A DNA stretch of 64,000 nucleotides from Streptomyces cellulosae (GTDB lineage: Bacteria > Actinomycetota > Actinomycetes > Streptomycetales > Streptomycetaceae). This document shows, piece after piece, positions 16,151 through 24,706 of the stretch (its first letter is position 1; the number at the start of each line of letters is the position of its first letter). The position numbers and the translations under genes are program-made. The DNA lies in NCBI GenBank assembly GCA_014655195.1, contig BNBH01000013.1, positions 158,395-222,394 on the forward strand, read 5' to 3'. Below the pieces are notes generated by a model. That model was not told where the DNA came from. It did no database searches and saw nothing but the letters and a program-made list of their open reading frames with translations.

Positions 16151-16924
16151 TCAGAGGACCTTGGACAGGAACGACTTGGTGCGCTCGTGCTGCGGGTCGG
16201 TCAGCACGTCACGCGGGTGGCCGGACTCGACCACCACACCGCCGTCCATGAACACCAGGCTGTCACCCACCTCGCGGGCGAAGCCCATCTCGTGGGTGAC
16301 GACGATCATCGTCATGCCCGACTCGGCCAGGTCGCGCATGACGTCGAGGACGTCACCGACCAGCTCCGGGTCGAGCGCCGAGGTCGGCTCGTCGAACAGC
16401 ATCAGCTTGGGATCCATGGCGAGCGCACGCGCGATCGCCACCCGCTGCTGCTGGCCGCCGGAGAGCTGGGAGGGGTAGTTCCCGGCCTTGTCGCCCAGGC
16501 CCACGCGCTCCAGGAGCTGCATCGCCCGCTCCCTGGCCGCCGCCTTGGCCACGCCCTTGACCTGTACGGGCGCTTCCATGATGTTCTCGACGGCGGTCAT
16601 GTGCGGGAACAGGTTGAAGCGCTGGAAGACCATGCCGATGTCCCGGCGCTTGAGGGCGACCTCGCTGTCCTTGAGCTCGTACAGCTTGTCGCCCTTCTGG
16701 CGGTAGCCGACCAGCTCGCCGTCCACATAAAGACGGCCGGCGTTGATCTTCTCGAGGTGGTTGATGCACCGGAGGAAGGTCGACTTGCCGGAGCCGGAGG
16801 GGCCGATGAGGCAGAACACCTCGCCGGACTGCACCTCCAGGTCGATGCCCTTGAGAACCTCGACCTGGCCGAAGGACTTGTGCACGCCCTCGGCCTTGAC
16901 CATGGCGGGGGAGGACTGCGTCAT
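16151..16924 (-). CDS. Polar amino-acid ABC importer, ATPase subunit
   Basis: Energises import of a polar amino acid (glutamate/glutamine-type family). 257 residues with Walker A GPSGSGKST, Q-loop VFQRFNLFPHMT, signature LSGGQQQRVAIARALA, Walker B MLFDEPTSALDPE and switch His VVTHEMGFA, all intact. ATG 16924 overlaps the permease stop (ATGA), so translation is coupled. It is third in the operon: binding protein, permease, ATPase. Only one permease gene is present, so the membrane part is presumably a homodimer. The S. coelicolor gluABCD locus lies elsewhere; this is a related but separate system. Confidence 0.93.
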   Translation of the reverse strand: MTQSSPAMVKAEGVHKSFGQVEVLKGIDLEVQSGEVFCLIGPSGSGKSTFLRCINHLEKINAGRLYVDGELVGYRQKGDKLYELKDSEVALKRRDIGMVFQRFNLFPHMTAVENIMEAPVQVKGVAKAAARERAMQLLERVGLGDKAGNYPSQLSGGQQQRVAIARALAMDPKLMLFDEPTSALDPELVGDVLDVMRDLAESGMTMIVVTHEMGFAREVGDSLVFMDGGVVVESGHPRDVLTDPQHERTKSFLSKVL

Positions 16925-17859
16925 GCCGTGACTCCCTTCGCGCGGCGGGTGGGCAGGACGGCCGACTTCAGGCGCTGCATCGGCGTCGGGGGCAGAGAGC
17001 GCAGCGAGCCGCGGGCGTAGTGACGCTCAATGTAGTACTGGCCGACGCTCAGTATCGACGTCATGATCAGGTACCACGCGGCGGCGAGGAAGTACATCTC
17101 CACCGGTGAGCCCGAGTTCTGGCCGATGTCCTTGGCTTCCTGGAAGAGTTCGGCGAACTGAACCGCGGAGACGAGCGAGGTCGTCTTCAGCATGTTGATG
17201 ACTTCGTTGCCGGTGGGCGGCACGATCACCCGCATGGCCTGGGGGACGACGATTCGGCGGAGAGTCTTGGTGTGGCTCATGCCCAGGGCGTGCGATGCCT
17301 CGGTCTGTCCCTCGTCCACCGAAAGCAGGCCGGCTCGGCAGATCTCGGCCATGTACGCGGCCTCATTGAGACCCAGGCCGAGCAGCGCCGTCAGCAGCGG
17401 CGTCATGAAGGACGACCAGTAGTCCTTGTAGACCGGACCCAGGTTGATGTACTCGAACACCAGGCCGAGGTTGAACCAGACGAAGAGCTGGACCAGGACC
17501 GGGGTACCGCGGAAGAACCAAATGTAGAACCAAGCGATCGACGAGGTCACCGGGTTCTTCGACAGGCGCATCACGGCGAGCAGGATGCCGCCGGCGATGC
17601 CGATCACCATCGACAGCACCGTGAGCAGCAGGGTGTTCCAGACACCGTCGAGGATGCGTCCGTCGAAGAAGTACTCGGGGATCGCCCCCCAGTTGATCTT
17701 GCCTTGCGCGAAGGCGTATACGACCGCCCCCAGGAGAGCGAGGGCGACGGCCGCGGACACGTACCGCCCCGGGTGCCGGACCGGAATGGCCTTGATGGCC
17801 TCCGCTCCGGCGGGGGGCGTCGCGCCGGGACCGTCCGTCTTGCTGACGTCAACAGTCAC
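16921..17859 (-). CDS. Polar amino-acid ABC importer, permease subunit
   Basis: A 312-residue HisMQ-type permease. After a polar N-terminus there are about six membrane segments starting near residue 33 (VSAAVALALLGAVVYAF). The EAA loop that contacts the ATPase is ASHALGMSHTKTLRRIVVPQ, around residue 205. The start is GTG 17859 with AAAGG upstream. It sits 37 bases after the binding-protein gene and overlaps the ATPase gene by 4 bases. Confidence 0.92.
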   Translation of the reverse strand: MTVDVSKTDGPGATPPAGAEAIKAIPVRHPGRYVSAAVALALLGAVVYAFAQGKINWGAIPEYFFDGRILDGVWNTLLLTVLSMVIGIAGGILLAVMRLSKNPVTSSIAWFYIWFFRGTPVLVQLFVWFNLGLVFEYINLGPVYKDYWSSFMTPLLTALLGLGLNEAAYMAEICRAGLLSVDEGQTEASHALGMSHTKTLRRIVVPQAMRVIVPPTGNEVINMLKTTSLVSAVQFAELFQEAKDIGQNSGSPVEMYFLAAAWYLIMTSILSVGQYYIERHYARGSLRSLPPTPMQRLKSAVLPTRRAKGVTA

Positions 17860-17896
17860 GGGTGGAGCCTTTCAGAGCCGAGTCGAACGAAGCGGT

Positions 17897-18865
17897 TCAG
17901 GAACCGCCGTTGATCTTGGCCTCGGTGATCGCGCCGTCCTCGACGCCCCACTTCTCGATGATCTTCTTGTACTCGCCGTTGTCGATGAGTGCCTGGACCG
18001 CGGCCTGGAGGGCGTCGCGCAGTTCGTCGTTGCCCTTGGCGACGGCGATGCCGTAAGGGCCGGCCTCCACCTGCTCGCCGACGATCTCGAAGTACTTCCC
18101 GCCGCCGGAGTTCTTCACGGAGTAGGCGGCGATCGGGAAGTCGGCGGAGACGACGTCCGCGCCCTTGGAGCGCATCCGGGTCTCGGCCTCGGGGTTGGTG
18201 TCGAACTCCTCGACCTTCAGGGTCTTCTTGCCGGCGTCCGTGCACTTCTTCGCCTGGTCCTTGGCAAGGTCGTGCGAGAACGTGTTGCGCTGTACGGCCA
18301 TGGTCTTGCCGCACAGGTCGTCCCAGGTCTTGATGCCCTTGGTGTCGCCCTTGTTGGTGTAGAGCGAGACGCCCGCGGTGAAGTAGTCGACGAAGTCGAC
18401 GCCGGCGCCGACCTTCTTGCCGGTGTCGCCGTCGATGCCTTCCTGGCGGTCCTTGGTGTCGGTCATCGCGGACATGGCGATGTCGTAGCGCTTCGAGGCG
18501 AGGCCGCCGATCAGGGTGTCGAACGTGGCGTTCTGGAACTCGAACTTCACCCCGAGCTGCTTGCCCATGGCCTCCGCGAGGTCCGGGTCGATGCCGACGA
18601 CCTTGCCGGAGTCGTCCTTGAACTCGACCGGGGCGTACGCGATGTCCGAGCCGACCTTGATGACGCCCTTGTCACGAATCGCCTGAGGCAGCTTGTCGGC
18701 CAGCGGGGCGGTGCTCTTCGACGCGCCGTCCTTGCCGCCCGAGTCCTTGCTCTTGGTCTGGTCACCGCAGCCGGTGAGAAGCAGTGCGCCTGCGACCGCG
18801 ATCGCGCCGACCGCTGCAATCCGTGAGCGCGCGGCGGTGGTACGACGGGTGGTGCTTGCGGTCAT
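17897..18865 (-). CDS. Polar amino-acid ABC importer, substrate-binding lipoprotein
   Basis: Extracellular solute-binding protein family 3, 322 residues. Signal peptide with lipobox LLLTGCGD puts the lipidated Cys near residue 33. The mature part starts with a Lys/Ser/Gly-rich linker and then two lobes: IKVGSDIAYAPVEF, VVGIDPDLAEAMGKQLGV and FDTLIGGLASKRYDIAMSAM are the usual SBP_bac_3 motifs. A 50-residue stretch between lobes (DTGKKVGAGVDFVDYFTAG) is typical of actinobacterial members. ATG 18865 has GGAGG 7 bases upstream. First gene of the operon; specificity cannot be read beyond polar amino acid. Confidence 0.92.
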   Translation of the reverse strand: MTASTTRRTTAARSRIAAVGAIAVAGALLLTGCGDQTKSKDSGGKDGASKSTAPLADKLPQAIRDKGVIKVGSDIAYAPVEFKDDSGKVVGIDPDLAEAMGKQLGVKFEFQNATFDTLIGGLASKRYDIAMSAMTDTKDRQEGIDGDTGKKVGAGVDFVDYFTAGVSLYTNKGDTKGIKTWDDLCGKTMAVQRNTFSHDLAKDQAKKCTDAGKKTLKVEEFDTNPEAETRMRSKGADVVSADFPIAAYSVKNSGGGKYFEIVGEQVEAGPYGIAVAKGNDELRDALQAAVQALIDNGEYKKIIEKWGVEDGAITEAKINGGS

Positions 18866-19445
18866 GTGGGTTCCTCCGGCGGATGGGTGGAGTTGCCGAT
18901 GGGGCCGGCGACTGCCTGTCGGCATCGCCGCGGGGTCGACGGGAGCACACACCTTCGAGTGCCGCGACCTCGTGTGATTACCGCATCTTGCCATTCGGAT
19001 TGGACCGTTCAGGGGGCTTGCGATGTCAAAATCGGATAACGGCGGGTCCTCGAACCCGGCATCTTGGGTACAACGCCGCCGCAGACTCTCCGGGAATCCT
19101 TCATTCCGGCCGCAAGATCTTCGCCGATACGTCTGTTACGCGGGCGACCCGCCGAGTCGGAGGGGTACTTGTGGGCTTGCTGGGACTTCGTCCAGGTCTT
19201 GTCCTGATATCGGACGATGCTTCATGGCGTCGGCATGTGACCTTCGCGTTATGGACTCGTCGCCGACCGCGTCCGTCGGGTAAGAAGGTTCTTTACACCC
19301 CTCATCCGGGGCTCAGGGCGCGTGTGCGGCGCGCCCGTCGTGTTCGGCCCGTACGCAACAACCCCTCCGGGCCTGACACGTCCCCGCCCACCCCTCACCA
19401 GGAGTGGCAACCCTCAAACAATGAACACTTAAGGGGTAAAACCAA
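18866..19445. other. 580-bp divergent intergenic region (ABC transporter / malic enzyme)
   Basis: No credible gene. It must hold promoters for both flanking operons. A GTCC-N7-GGAC repeat lies near 19199-19216. A short stretch resembling a tRNA T-arm near 19047 has no acceptor or anticodon stem. No promoter boxes could be assigned with confidence. Confidence 0.5.
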
Positions 19446-20681
19446 GTGGCAGCGGAGATTGTCAATCCTCGCAGCGACAGCGAGAACCGGGACGCTTCCG
19501 AGCAGGGCGGCGGGGCAGCGCCCCTCGAGTCCTTCGACCCGGCGTTCGCGCTGCACCGCGGAGGCAAGATGGCCGTGCAGGCCACCGTGCCGGTCCGCGA
19601 CAAGGACGACCTGTCCCTGGCGTACACGCCCGGCGTCGCGAAGGTGTGCAGCGCGATCGCCGAGCAGCCGGAGCTGGTCCACGACTACACGTGGAAGTCC
19701 TCGGTCGTCGCCGTCGTCACCGACGGCACGGCCGTGCTGGGGCTCGGTGACATCGGCCCCGAGGCCTCCCTCCCGGTGATGGAGGGCAAAGCCATCCTCT
19801 TCAAGCAGTTCGGCGGCGTGGACGCGGTCCCGCTCGCGCTGAACTGCACCGACGTCGACGAGATCGTCGAGACGGTGGTCCGGCTCGCCCCCTCCTTCGG
19901 CGGGGTGAACCTGGAGGACATCTCGGCGCCTCGGTGCTTCGAGATCGAGCGGCGGCTCCAGGAGCGTCTGGACATCCCGGTCTTCCACGACGACCAGCAC
20001 GGCACGGCGGTCGTGACGCTGGCGGCGCTGCGGAACGCGGCGCGGCTCAGCGGGCGTCCGCTGGGCGACCTGCGGGCGGTGATCTCCGGCGCGGGCGCGG
20101 CGGGTGTCGCGATCGCCAAGATGCTGGTCGAGGCCGGCATCGGGGACGTCGCGGTGGCCGACCGCAAGGGTGTGGTCTCGCGGGACCGCGAGGACCTCAC
20201 GCCGATCAAGGCGGAGCTGGCGTCGTTCACCAACAAGGCCGGGATCTCCGGCACGCTGGAGTCCGCGCTCGCGGGCGCCGACGTCTTCATCGGCGTCTCC
20301 GGCGGCACGGTTCCCGAGCCCGCGGTGGCGTCGATGGCCGAGGGCGCGTTCGTCTTCGCCATGGCCAACCCGACCCCGGAGGTGCACCCGGAGGTCGCGG
20401 CCAAGTACGCGGCCGTCGTGGCCACCGGCCGGTCGGACTTCCCGAACCAGATCAACAACGTCCTGGCGTTCCCCGGCATCTTCGCCGGCGCGCTCCAGGT
20501 GCGGGCCTCCCGCATCACCGAGGGCATGAAGCTCGCCGCGGCCGAGGCGCTGGCCTCCGTCGTCGGCGACGACCTCGCCGCGGACTACGTCATCCCGTCC
20601 CCGTTCGACGAGCGGGTCGCCCCCGCGGTGACGGCCGCCGTGGCCGCGGCCGCCCGGGCGGAGGGCGTCGCCCGGCGCTGA
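19446..20681 (+). CDS. NAD(P)-dependent malic enzyme
   Basis: Oxidatively decarboxylates malate to pyruvate, linking the TCA cycle to pyruvate and reducing power. 411 residues, the short prokaryotic form. LSLAYTPGVAKVCSAI carries the catalytic Tyr, VLGLGDIGPEASLPVMEGKA the active-site loop with the catalytic Lys, FGGVNLEDISAPRCFEIE and IPVFHDDQHGTAVV the divalent metal ligands, and ISGAGAAGVAIAKML (about residue 195) the dinucleotide-binding site. Cofactor preference is not decided. GTG 19446 follows AAGGGG at 9 bases. It ends at a clear hairpin, so is probably monocistronic. Confidence 0.93.
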   Translation: MAAEIVNPRSDSENRDASEQGGGAAPLESFDPAFALHRGGKMAVQATVPVRDKDDLSLAYTPGVAKVCSAIAEQPELVHDYTWKSSVVAVVTDGTAVLGLGDIGPEASLPVMEGKAILFKQFGGVDAVPLALNCTDVDEIVETVVRLAPSFGGVNLEDISAPRCFEIERRLQERLDIPVFHDDQHGTAVVTLAALRNAARLSGRPLGDLRAVISGAGAAGVAIAKMLVEAGIGDVAVADRKGVVSRDREDLTPIKAELASFTNKAGISGTLESALAGADVFIGVSGGTVPEPAVASMAEGAFVFAMANPTPEVHPEVAAKYAAVVATGRSDFPNQINNVLAFPGIFAGALQVRASRITEGMKLAAAEALASVVGDDLAADYVIPSPFDERVAPAVTAAVAAAARAEGVARR

Positions 20682-20691
20682 GCGCACGTGT

Positions 20692-20726
20692 GTGAGGGCC
20701 CCGTCCAGGCCGTGGACGGGGCTCAC
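20692..20726 (+). terminator. Terminator of the malic enzyme gene
   Basis: GCCCCGTCCA pairs with TGGACGGGGC around a 5-base loop and continues as GTGAG/CTCAC after a small bulge. It begins 11 bases past the stop. Confidence 0.75.
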
Positions 20727-20831
20727 GCATGTCAGGAGCCCCTTTCGTGGGGACGCGGTCCGGCGCAAGGGGGCGTGTGTCACAGGCGGGCACGGTTCCT
20801 TCGGCGGGGCGCGGAACCTATCGTCAAGGTC

Positions 20832-21797
20832 ATGTTCGCTGTCTACGCCGCCCGAATCGACCGCGATGAGCCGCTCAACGGACTGGAGTCGGGGGAGCGA
20901 CCCGCTCCCGAGTCCCGGCCGGGCTGGAGCACCGTCACGGTCAAGGCCGCCTCCCTCAACCACCACGACCTCTGGTCCCTGCGCGGCGTCGGCCTCGCGG
21001 AGGACAGGCTCCCGATGATCCTCGGATGCGACGCAGCCGGGATCGACGAGGACGGCAACGAGGTCGTCCTCCACTCGGTGATCGGCGAGTCCGGTCACGG
21101 CGTGGGGCCCAAGGAGCCCCGCTCCATCCTGACCGAGCGCTACCCGGGCACCTTCGCCGAGCAGGTCTCCGTGCCCACCTGGAACATCCTGCCCAAGCCG
21201 AAGGAGCTGTCCTTCGAGGAGGCGGCCTGCCTGCCCACGGCCTGGCTGACCGCCTACCGGATGCTGTTCACCAACGCGGGCGTGCGCCCCGGCGACTCCG
21301 TGCTGGTGCAGGGCGCCGGCGGCGGGGTCGCGACCGCCGCGATCGTCCTCGGCAAGGCGGCGGGCCTGCGGGTCTTCGCCACCAGCCGCGACGAGGCCAA
21401 GCGCAAGCGCGCGCTGGAGCTGGGCGCCCTGGAGGCCGTCGAGCCCGGCGCGCGGCTGCCGCACCGCGTCGACGCGGTGATCGAGACCGTGGGCGCGGCC
21501 ACCTGGTCCCACTCGGTGAAGTCGCTGCGTCCCGGCGGCACGCTGGTGATCTCCGGCGCCACCAGCGGCGACCGGCCCTCGCACGCCGAGCTGACCCGCA
21601 TCTTCTTCCTGGAGCTGAAGGTCGTGGGCTCCACGATGGGCACCAAGGACGAGCTGGAGGACCTGCTGTCCTTCTGCGCCGCGACCGGGGTGCGGCCCGT
21701 CATCGACGAGGTGCTGCCCCTGGACCGGGCCCGCGAGGGCTTCGAACGGATGGCGTCCGGCGAGCTGTTCGGCAAAATCGTGCTCACCAACCCCTGA
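20832..21797 (+). CDS. Zinc-binding-type alcohol dehydrogenase / quinone reductase family (MDR)
   Basis: A 321-residue medium-chain NAD(P)H-dependent oxidoreductase. ASLNHHDLWSLRG and PMILGCDAAGIDEDGNEVV form the GroES-like catalytic half; VLVQGAGGGVATAAIVLGKA (about residue 160) is the Rossmann cofactor loop; LFGKIVLTNP is the common C-terminus of the quinone oxidoreductase branch. The structural zinc cysteines are absent, so it is better seen as a quinone reductase-like enzyme. The upstream open frame to 20688 overlaps the terminator, so ATG 20832 is used. Confidence 0.88.
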   Translation: MFAVYAARIDRDEPLNGLESGERPAPESRPGWSTVTVKAASLNHHDLWSLRGVGLAEDRLPMILGCDAAGIDEDGNEVVLHSVIGESGHGVGPKEPRSILTERYPGTFAEQVSVPTWNILPKPKELSFEEAACLPTAWLTAYRMLFTNAGVRPGDSVLVQGAGGGVATAAIVLGKAAGLRVFATSRDEAKRKRALELGALEAVEPGARLPHRVDAVIETVGAATWSHSVKSLRPGGTLVISGATSGDRPSHAELTRIFFLELKVVGSTMGTKDELEDLLSFCAATGVRPVIDEVLPLDRAREGFERMASGELFGKIVLTNP

Positions 21798-21818
21798 GGG
21801 TCGTTTCCCCGCTTCCAC

Positions 21819-21845
21819 GGCCGGTCCGGTGCTCCCGGGCCGGCC
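21819..21845 (+). terminator. Hairpin after the quinone reductase gene
   Basis: GGCCGG-T-CCGG pairs with CCGG-G-CCGGCC around a short loop, 22 bases after the stop and just upstream of the next promoter. Confidence 0.6.
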
Positions 21846-21852
21846 GCTCGCA

Positions 21853-21897
21853 TGTCAACTGCGGTTGACAGAGCATCGATGTCAACGTAAGTTGACG
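21853..21897 (+). promoter_or_regulatory. Promoter with two tandem TGTCAAC-N4-GTTGACA operators
   Basis: Site 1 (21853-21870) is a perfect TGTCAAC-N4-GTTGACA palindrome; site 2 (21880-21897) matches in 13 of 14 arm bases. The two start 27 bases apart. A housekeeping-type promoter is superimposed: TTGACA at 21865-21870, a 17-base spacer, TAAGTT at 21888-21893. Both boxes lie inside the operators, which is the layout for repression. The predicted start point falls on or beside the ATG of the HTH gene. Confidence 0.75.
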
Positions 21898-21899
21898 TC

Positions 21900-22109
21900 A
21901 TGACTGAGGCTACGGATCTCGCCGAGCGGGCGGGCGACCGCGACCCGCGGGTCGGCCTGCGGGCCGTCGCCGCGCTGCGCAAGCTGCTGGAGCAGCTGGA
22001 AGCCGTACAGGTGCGCAACGCGCGCAACCACGGCTGGTCGTGGCAGGAGATCGCCACCGAACTCGGGGTCAGCAGGCAGGCCGTGCACAAGAAGTACGGG
22101 AGGCATTGA
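21900..22109 (+). CDS. Small HTH DNA-binding protein, probably leaderless and autoregulated
   Basis: A 69-residue protein with a helical N-terminus (ALRKLLEQLEAVQVRNARN) and a C-terminal helix-turn-helix, WSWQEIATELGVSRQAVHKKY, of the kind that ends several Streptomyces Clp-associated regulators. No ribosome site precedes ATG 21900, and the -10 box ends 7 bases upstream, so the mRNA is likely leaderless. It overlaps the Clp-N gene by one base (TGATG). It probably binds the two palindromes in its own promoter; this is inference from position. Confidence 0.85.
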   Translation: MTEATDLAERAGDRDPRVGLRAVAALRKLLEQLEAVQVRNARNHGWSWQEIATELGVSRQAVHKKYGRH

Positions 22110-22669
22110 TGTTCGAACGGTTCACCAAGGACGCCCGGGACGTGGTCAAGGAGGCCGTGGCCCACACCGAACGGACGGGAGCGGCCCGCGTCGGCGCGGA
22201 GCATCTGCTCCTCGCCCTGCTCGACCGGGAGGGAAGCCGCGCCTCCTTCGCCCTGACCGCCCTCGGGCTCGACGAACGCCGTGAGCCCGTACGGGAGGCC
22301 CTGGAGCGGGCGCGGCGGCGTGGCGGCCTCACCCAGGCCGAGACGGACGCCCTCGCCGGGCTGGGCATCGACGTCCCGGAGATCGTCGCCCGGGTGGAGG
22401 AGACGCACGGCCCCGGTGCGCTGTCCGCGGAGCCGTCCCGCTCCCGGTGGCGGGGGCACCGCCCCTTCGACCGGGCGGCCAAGGACGTCCTGACGGGCGC
22501 CCTGCGCACCGCCACCGCCCGCGGCCACCGCCACATCGGCGACGAGCATCTGCTGCTCTCGCTCACCGTCCGCCCCGGCGTGCCCGCCGAGGTCCTCGCC
22601 GACCACGGGGTCACCCACGCGTCGGTCACCCGGGTGCTCTACGGCACCGGCGAGGCCAAGGCGGGCTGA
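22109..22669 (+). CDS. Clp N-terminal domain protein lacking an ATPase domain
   Basis: A 186-residue protein built of two Clp-N repeats. The first (FERFTKDARDVVKEAVAHTE, GAEHLLLALLDREGS) spans residues 1 to about 65; the second (FDRAAKDVLTGALRTATARG, GDEHLLLSLTVRPG) about 115-175, joined by an Arg/Glu-rich linker. In ClpC/ClpA this domain recruits substrates or adaptors; here the AAA+ modules are missing, so it may act as a free adaptor or decoy for a Clp unfoldase. ATG 22109 has GGGAGG upstream and is coupled to the HTH gene. Many actinomycetes carry HTH-ClpN pairs of this type; the role is not established. Confidence 0.88.
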   Translation: MFERFTKDARDVVKEAVAHTERTGAARVGAEHLLLALLDREGSRASFALTALGLDERREPVREALERARRRGGLTQAETDALAGLGIDVPEIVARVEETHGPGALSAEPSRSRWRGHRPFDRAAKDVLTGALRTATARGHRHIGDEHLLLSLTVRPGVPAEVLADHGVTHASVTRVLYGTGEAKAG

Positions 22670-22687
22670 CGGGCCTGAGGGCCCAGG

Positions 22688-22705
22688 CACCGGGGCGCCC
22701 CGGTG
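22688..22705. terminator. Bidirectional hairpin between Clp-N and PadR genes
   Basis: Perfect palindrome CACCGGGG-CG-CCCCGGTG filling the gap between convergent genes; it abuts the PadR stop codon. Confidence 0.7.
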
Positions 22706-23755
22706 TCAGGACTTCGGCGCCTTCAGCAGCGCCCCGATGCGGGCGGCCGCCTCCGACAGATGGCGGCGGGCGTCACGCAGCTGCTCCTGGGTGACCCCGT
22801 GGTCCCGCGCGGCGTCCCGGACGTCGTCCCGGAAGCGGTCCAGCAGCCGCTCCAGGTCGCGCGCGGGGTCGCCCGTGGACTCCGCGGCGCTCTCATGGCC
22901 CCAGGAGGGCGCGTAGTCGACCGGGAAGTCCTCGGGGGCCGCCGAGTACGACGGACGCGACTCCGGGCCCTTCCCGGAGCCCGTACGGCCCAGCCCGAAG
23001 TCCTTCCCGAACTCGCCCATCTCCTTGACCAGTTCACCCAGGCCCTCACGCAGGCCTGACGGCCAGTCGCCGCGCGCGAAGTGCCCCTGCACCTGCTCCT
23101 GGACCTGCTTCACGAGGCGCTGCATCTGCTCCTGCGCCCGGTCCTGGGCCTCCTTGGCCTGGCGGCGGGCGCGCTGGGCCTCCTCACGGGAGCGCCGGCT
23201 CTCGTCCTTGGCGCGCCGGGCCTGCTCCTTCCACTCGTGCTTGGCGCGGCGCATCTCCTCCTTGGCGGCGCGCCAGGCCTCCTTGTCGCCGAACATCGAG
23301 AAGTCGCCGAGGTCGAAGTCGCCGAAGGGGGCGTCCTTGCCGCCGGACGCGGAGCCGCCGCGCCCCTGCCGGGCCCGCCCGGCCGCGGCGCGCATCTCAC
23401 GGCGCAGGTCGCCCGCCGCGCCGCTGACGTCGGCCCGGATCTCGGCGGCCAGCTCGGCGACCGACTCGCGGATCTCCAGCTCCAGGTCGGCCAGCTCACC
23501 GCTGCGGTCGGCCAGTTCGGCGCGGCCGGCGTCGGTGATCGAGTAGACCTTGCGTCCGCCCTCGGTGGTGTGGGTGACCAGCCCCTCCGCCTCCAGCTTG
23601 GCAAGCCGGGGGTAGACGGTGCCCGCGGACGGCGCGTACAGCCCCTGGAAGCGCTCCTCGAGGAGGCGGATCACCTCGTATCCGTGCCGGGGGGCCTCGT
23701 CGAGCAGCTTCAGCAGGTAGAGGCGGAGGCGTCCGTGGGCGAAGACGGGGGGCAT
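22706..23755 (-). CDS. PadR-family regulator with a long charged helix
   Basis: A 349-residue regulator. Residues about 5-85 are the PadR winged helix (LRLYLLKLLDEAPRHGYEVI, SAGTVYPRLAKLEAEGLV, RKVYSITDAGRAELAD). The usual short dimerisation helix is replaced by a much longer C-terminal part: about 60 residues alternating Arg/Lys and Glu around residues 160-235 (MRRAKHEWKEQARRAKDE) that should form a single or coiled helix, then a further helical domain. ATG 23755 begins one base after the DUF4097 stop, so the two genes form an operon, DUF4097 first. PadR proteins usually repress their own operon. Confidence 0.87.
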   Translation of the reverse strand: MPPVFAHGRLRLYLLKLLDEAPRHGYEVIRLLEERFQGLYAPSAGTVYPRLAKLEAEGLVTHTTEGGRKVYSITDAGRAELADRSGELADLELEIRESVAELAAEIRADVSGAAGDLRREMRAAAGRARQGRGGSASGGKDAPFGDFDLGDFSMFGDKEAWRAAKEEMRRAKHEWKEQARRAKDESRRSREEAQRARRQAKEAQDRAQEQMQRLVKQVQEQVQGHFARGDWPSGLREGLGELVKEMGEFGKDFGLGRTGSGKGPESRPSYSAAPEDFPVDYAPSWGHESAAESTGDPARDLERLLDRFRDDVRDAARDHGVTQEQLRDARRHLSEAAARIGALLKAPKS

Positions 23756-23756
23756 G

Positions 23757-24629
23757 TCAGCACACCTTCTTGTCGGTCGTACCGGCATTGTCTCCCGGGC
23801 CGCCCCGCAGGCCGGGCTCGTCCTCGCGGGGCGGGCGGCGCAGCAGGGCGATGGAGCCGGAGACGGTGGTGGCCCGCAGCTTGCCGCTGCCCGCGCCGAG
23901 ACGGCCGGTGAGCTTGTGTGCGCCCCACATGCCCTGCACCCGCAGGTCGTCGAAGGCGTTGGAGATGGCGCCGCTCGCCGTGTTGGCCTCCACCTCGGCG
24001 TCCGCCGGGTCGGGCAGCCGGACGGCGATCTCGCCCGAGACGCTGGTCAGCCGGATGTCGGTGGGGCCCTCGGGGTCGAGGTCCACGATCATCGAGCCGC
24101 TGACCGTGTCCGCCCGGACGGAGGGGCCGGAGCCCTCGACGACCGTGAGGTCGCCGGAGACGGAGGCGAAGTGGAGGTCGCCGGTCACGGACTGGGCCTC
24201 CACGCTGCCGGAGACGGTGTCCGCGCGGACCGGGCCCGACAGGTGCACCAGGGTGGTGTCGCCCGCGACGCCCTTCACCGCGGCGGGGCCCCGGATGCCG
24301 GAGACGACGGCGCCCGCGCCGACGACGCCGACCTCCACGCGGGTCTGCGCCGGGACCGCGAGGGAGACCACCGCGCTGCGGCGCCAGCCCTTGCGGTCGA
24401 GCCACTTGAGGAAGCCCTTCCAGGGGAGGTCGTCGTACGCGACGGTCAGGACGCCGTCCTGGTGGGTCACGAGGAGGGGTGGGCCTTCCACGTCGGTGAC
24501 CTGGAGGTGGGCGTGCGGTTCGTCCGTGCCCACGACGTTCACCGTGCCGTTGACGATGCGGACGTTGAGGTGGGTCAGGGGGGCGTCGAAGGTGAGGTTC
24601 GTTTTGTCCTGGACGGACCACTCGGGCAT
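23757..24629 (-). CDS. DUF4097-family beta-strand repeat protein
   Basis: A 290-residue protein of repeated short strands with a recurring T-V-S-G-S/D motif (ADTVSGSVEAQSVTGDLHF, VRADTVSGSMIVDL, LTSVSGEIAVRL, ATTVSGSIALL), spaced about 20 residues apart as in right-handed beta-helix or adhesin-like folds of DUF4097/DUF4098. No signal peptide or membrane segment is visible. ATG 24629 follows AGGAGG. First gene of the operon with the PadR regulator. Function unknown; such PadR/DUF4097 pairs are common in Streptomyces. Confidence 0.87.
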   Translation of the reverse strand: MPEWSVQDKTNLTFDAPLTHLNVRIVNGTVNVVGTDEPHAHLQVTDVEGPPLLVTHQDGVLTVAYDDLPWKGFLKWLDRKGWRRSAVVSLAVPAQTRVEVGVVGAGAVVSGIRGPAAVKGVAGDTTLVHLSGPVRADTVSGSVEAQSVTGDLHFASVSGDLTVVEGSGPSVRADTVSGSMIVDLDPEGPTDIRLTSVSGEIAVRLPDPADAEVEANTASGAISNAFDDLRVQGMWGAHKLTGRLGAGSGKLRATTVSGSIALLRRPPREDEPGLRGGPGDNAGTTDKKVC

Positions 24630-24706
24630 GGACGGCCTCCTGATCGCGGGGTGCCACCTGGGCTTGGGCGCGGGCGGCTTGCGTCATATCGCGTATTACT
24701 CGATTC

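Noticed and set aside
19040..19080. tRNA gene
   Set aside because: A GGGTCCTCGAACCC stretch looks like a T-arm, but no cloverleaf, anticodon stem or acceptor pairing can be drawn.
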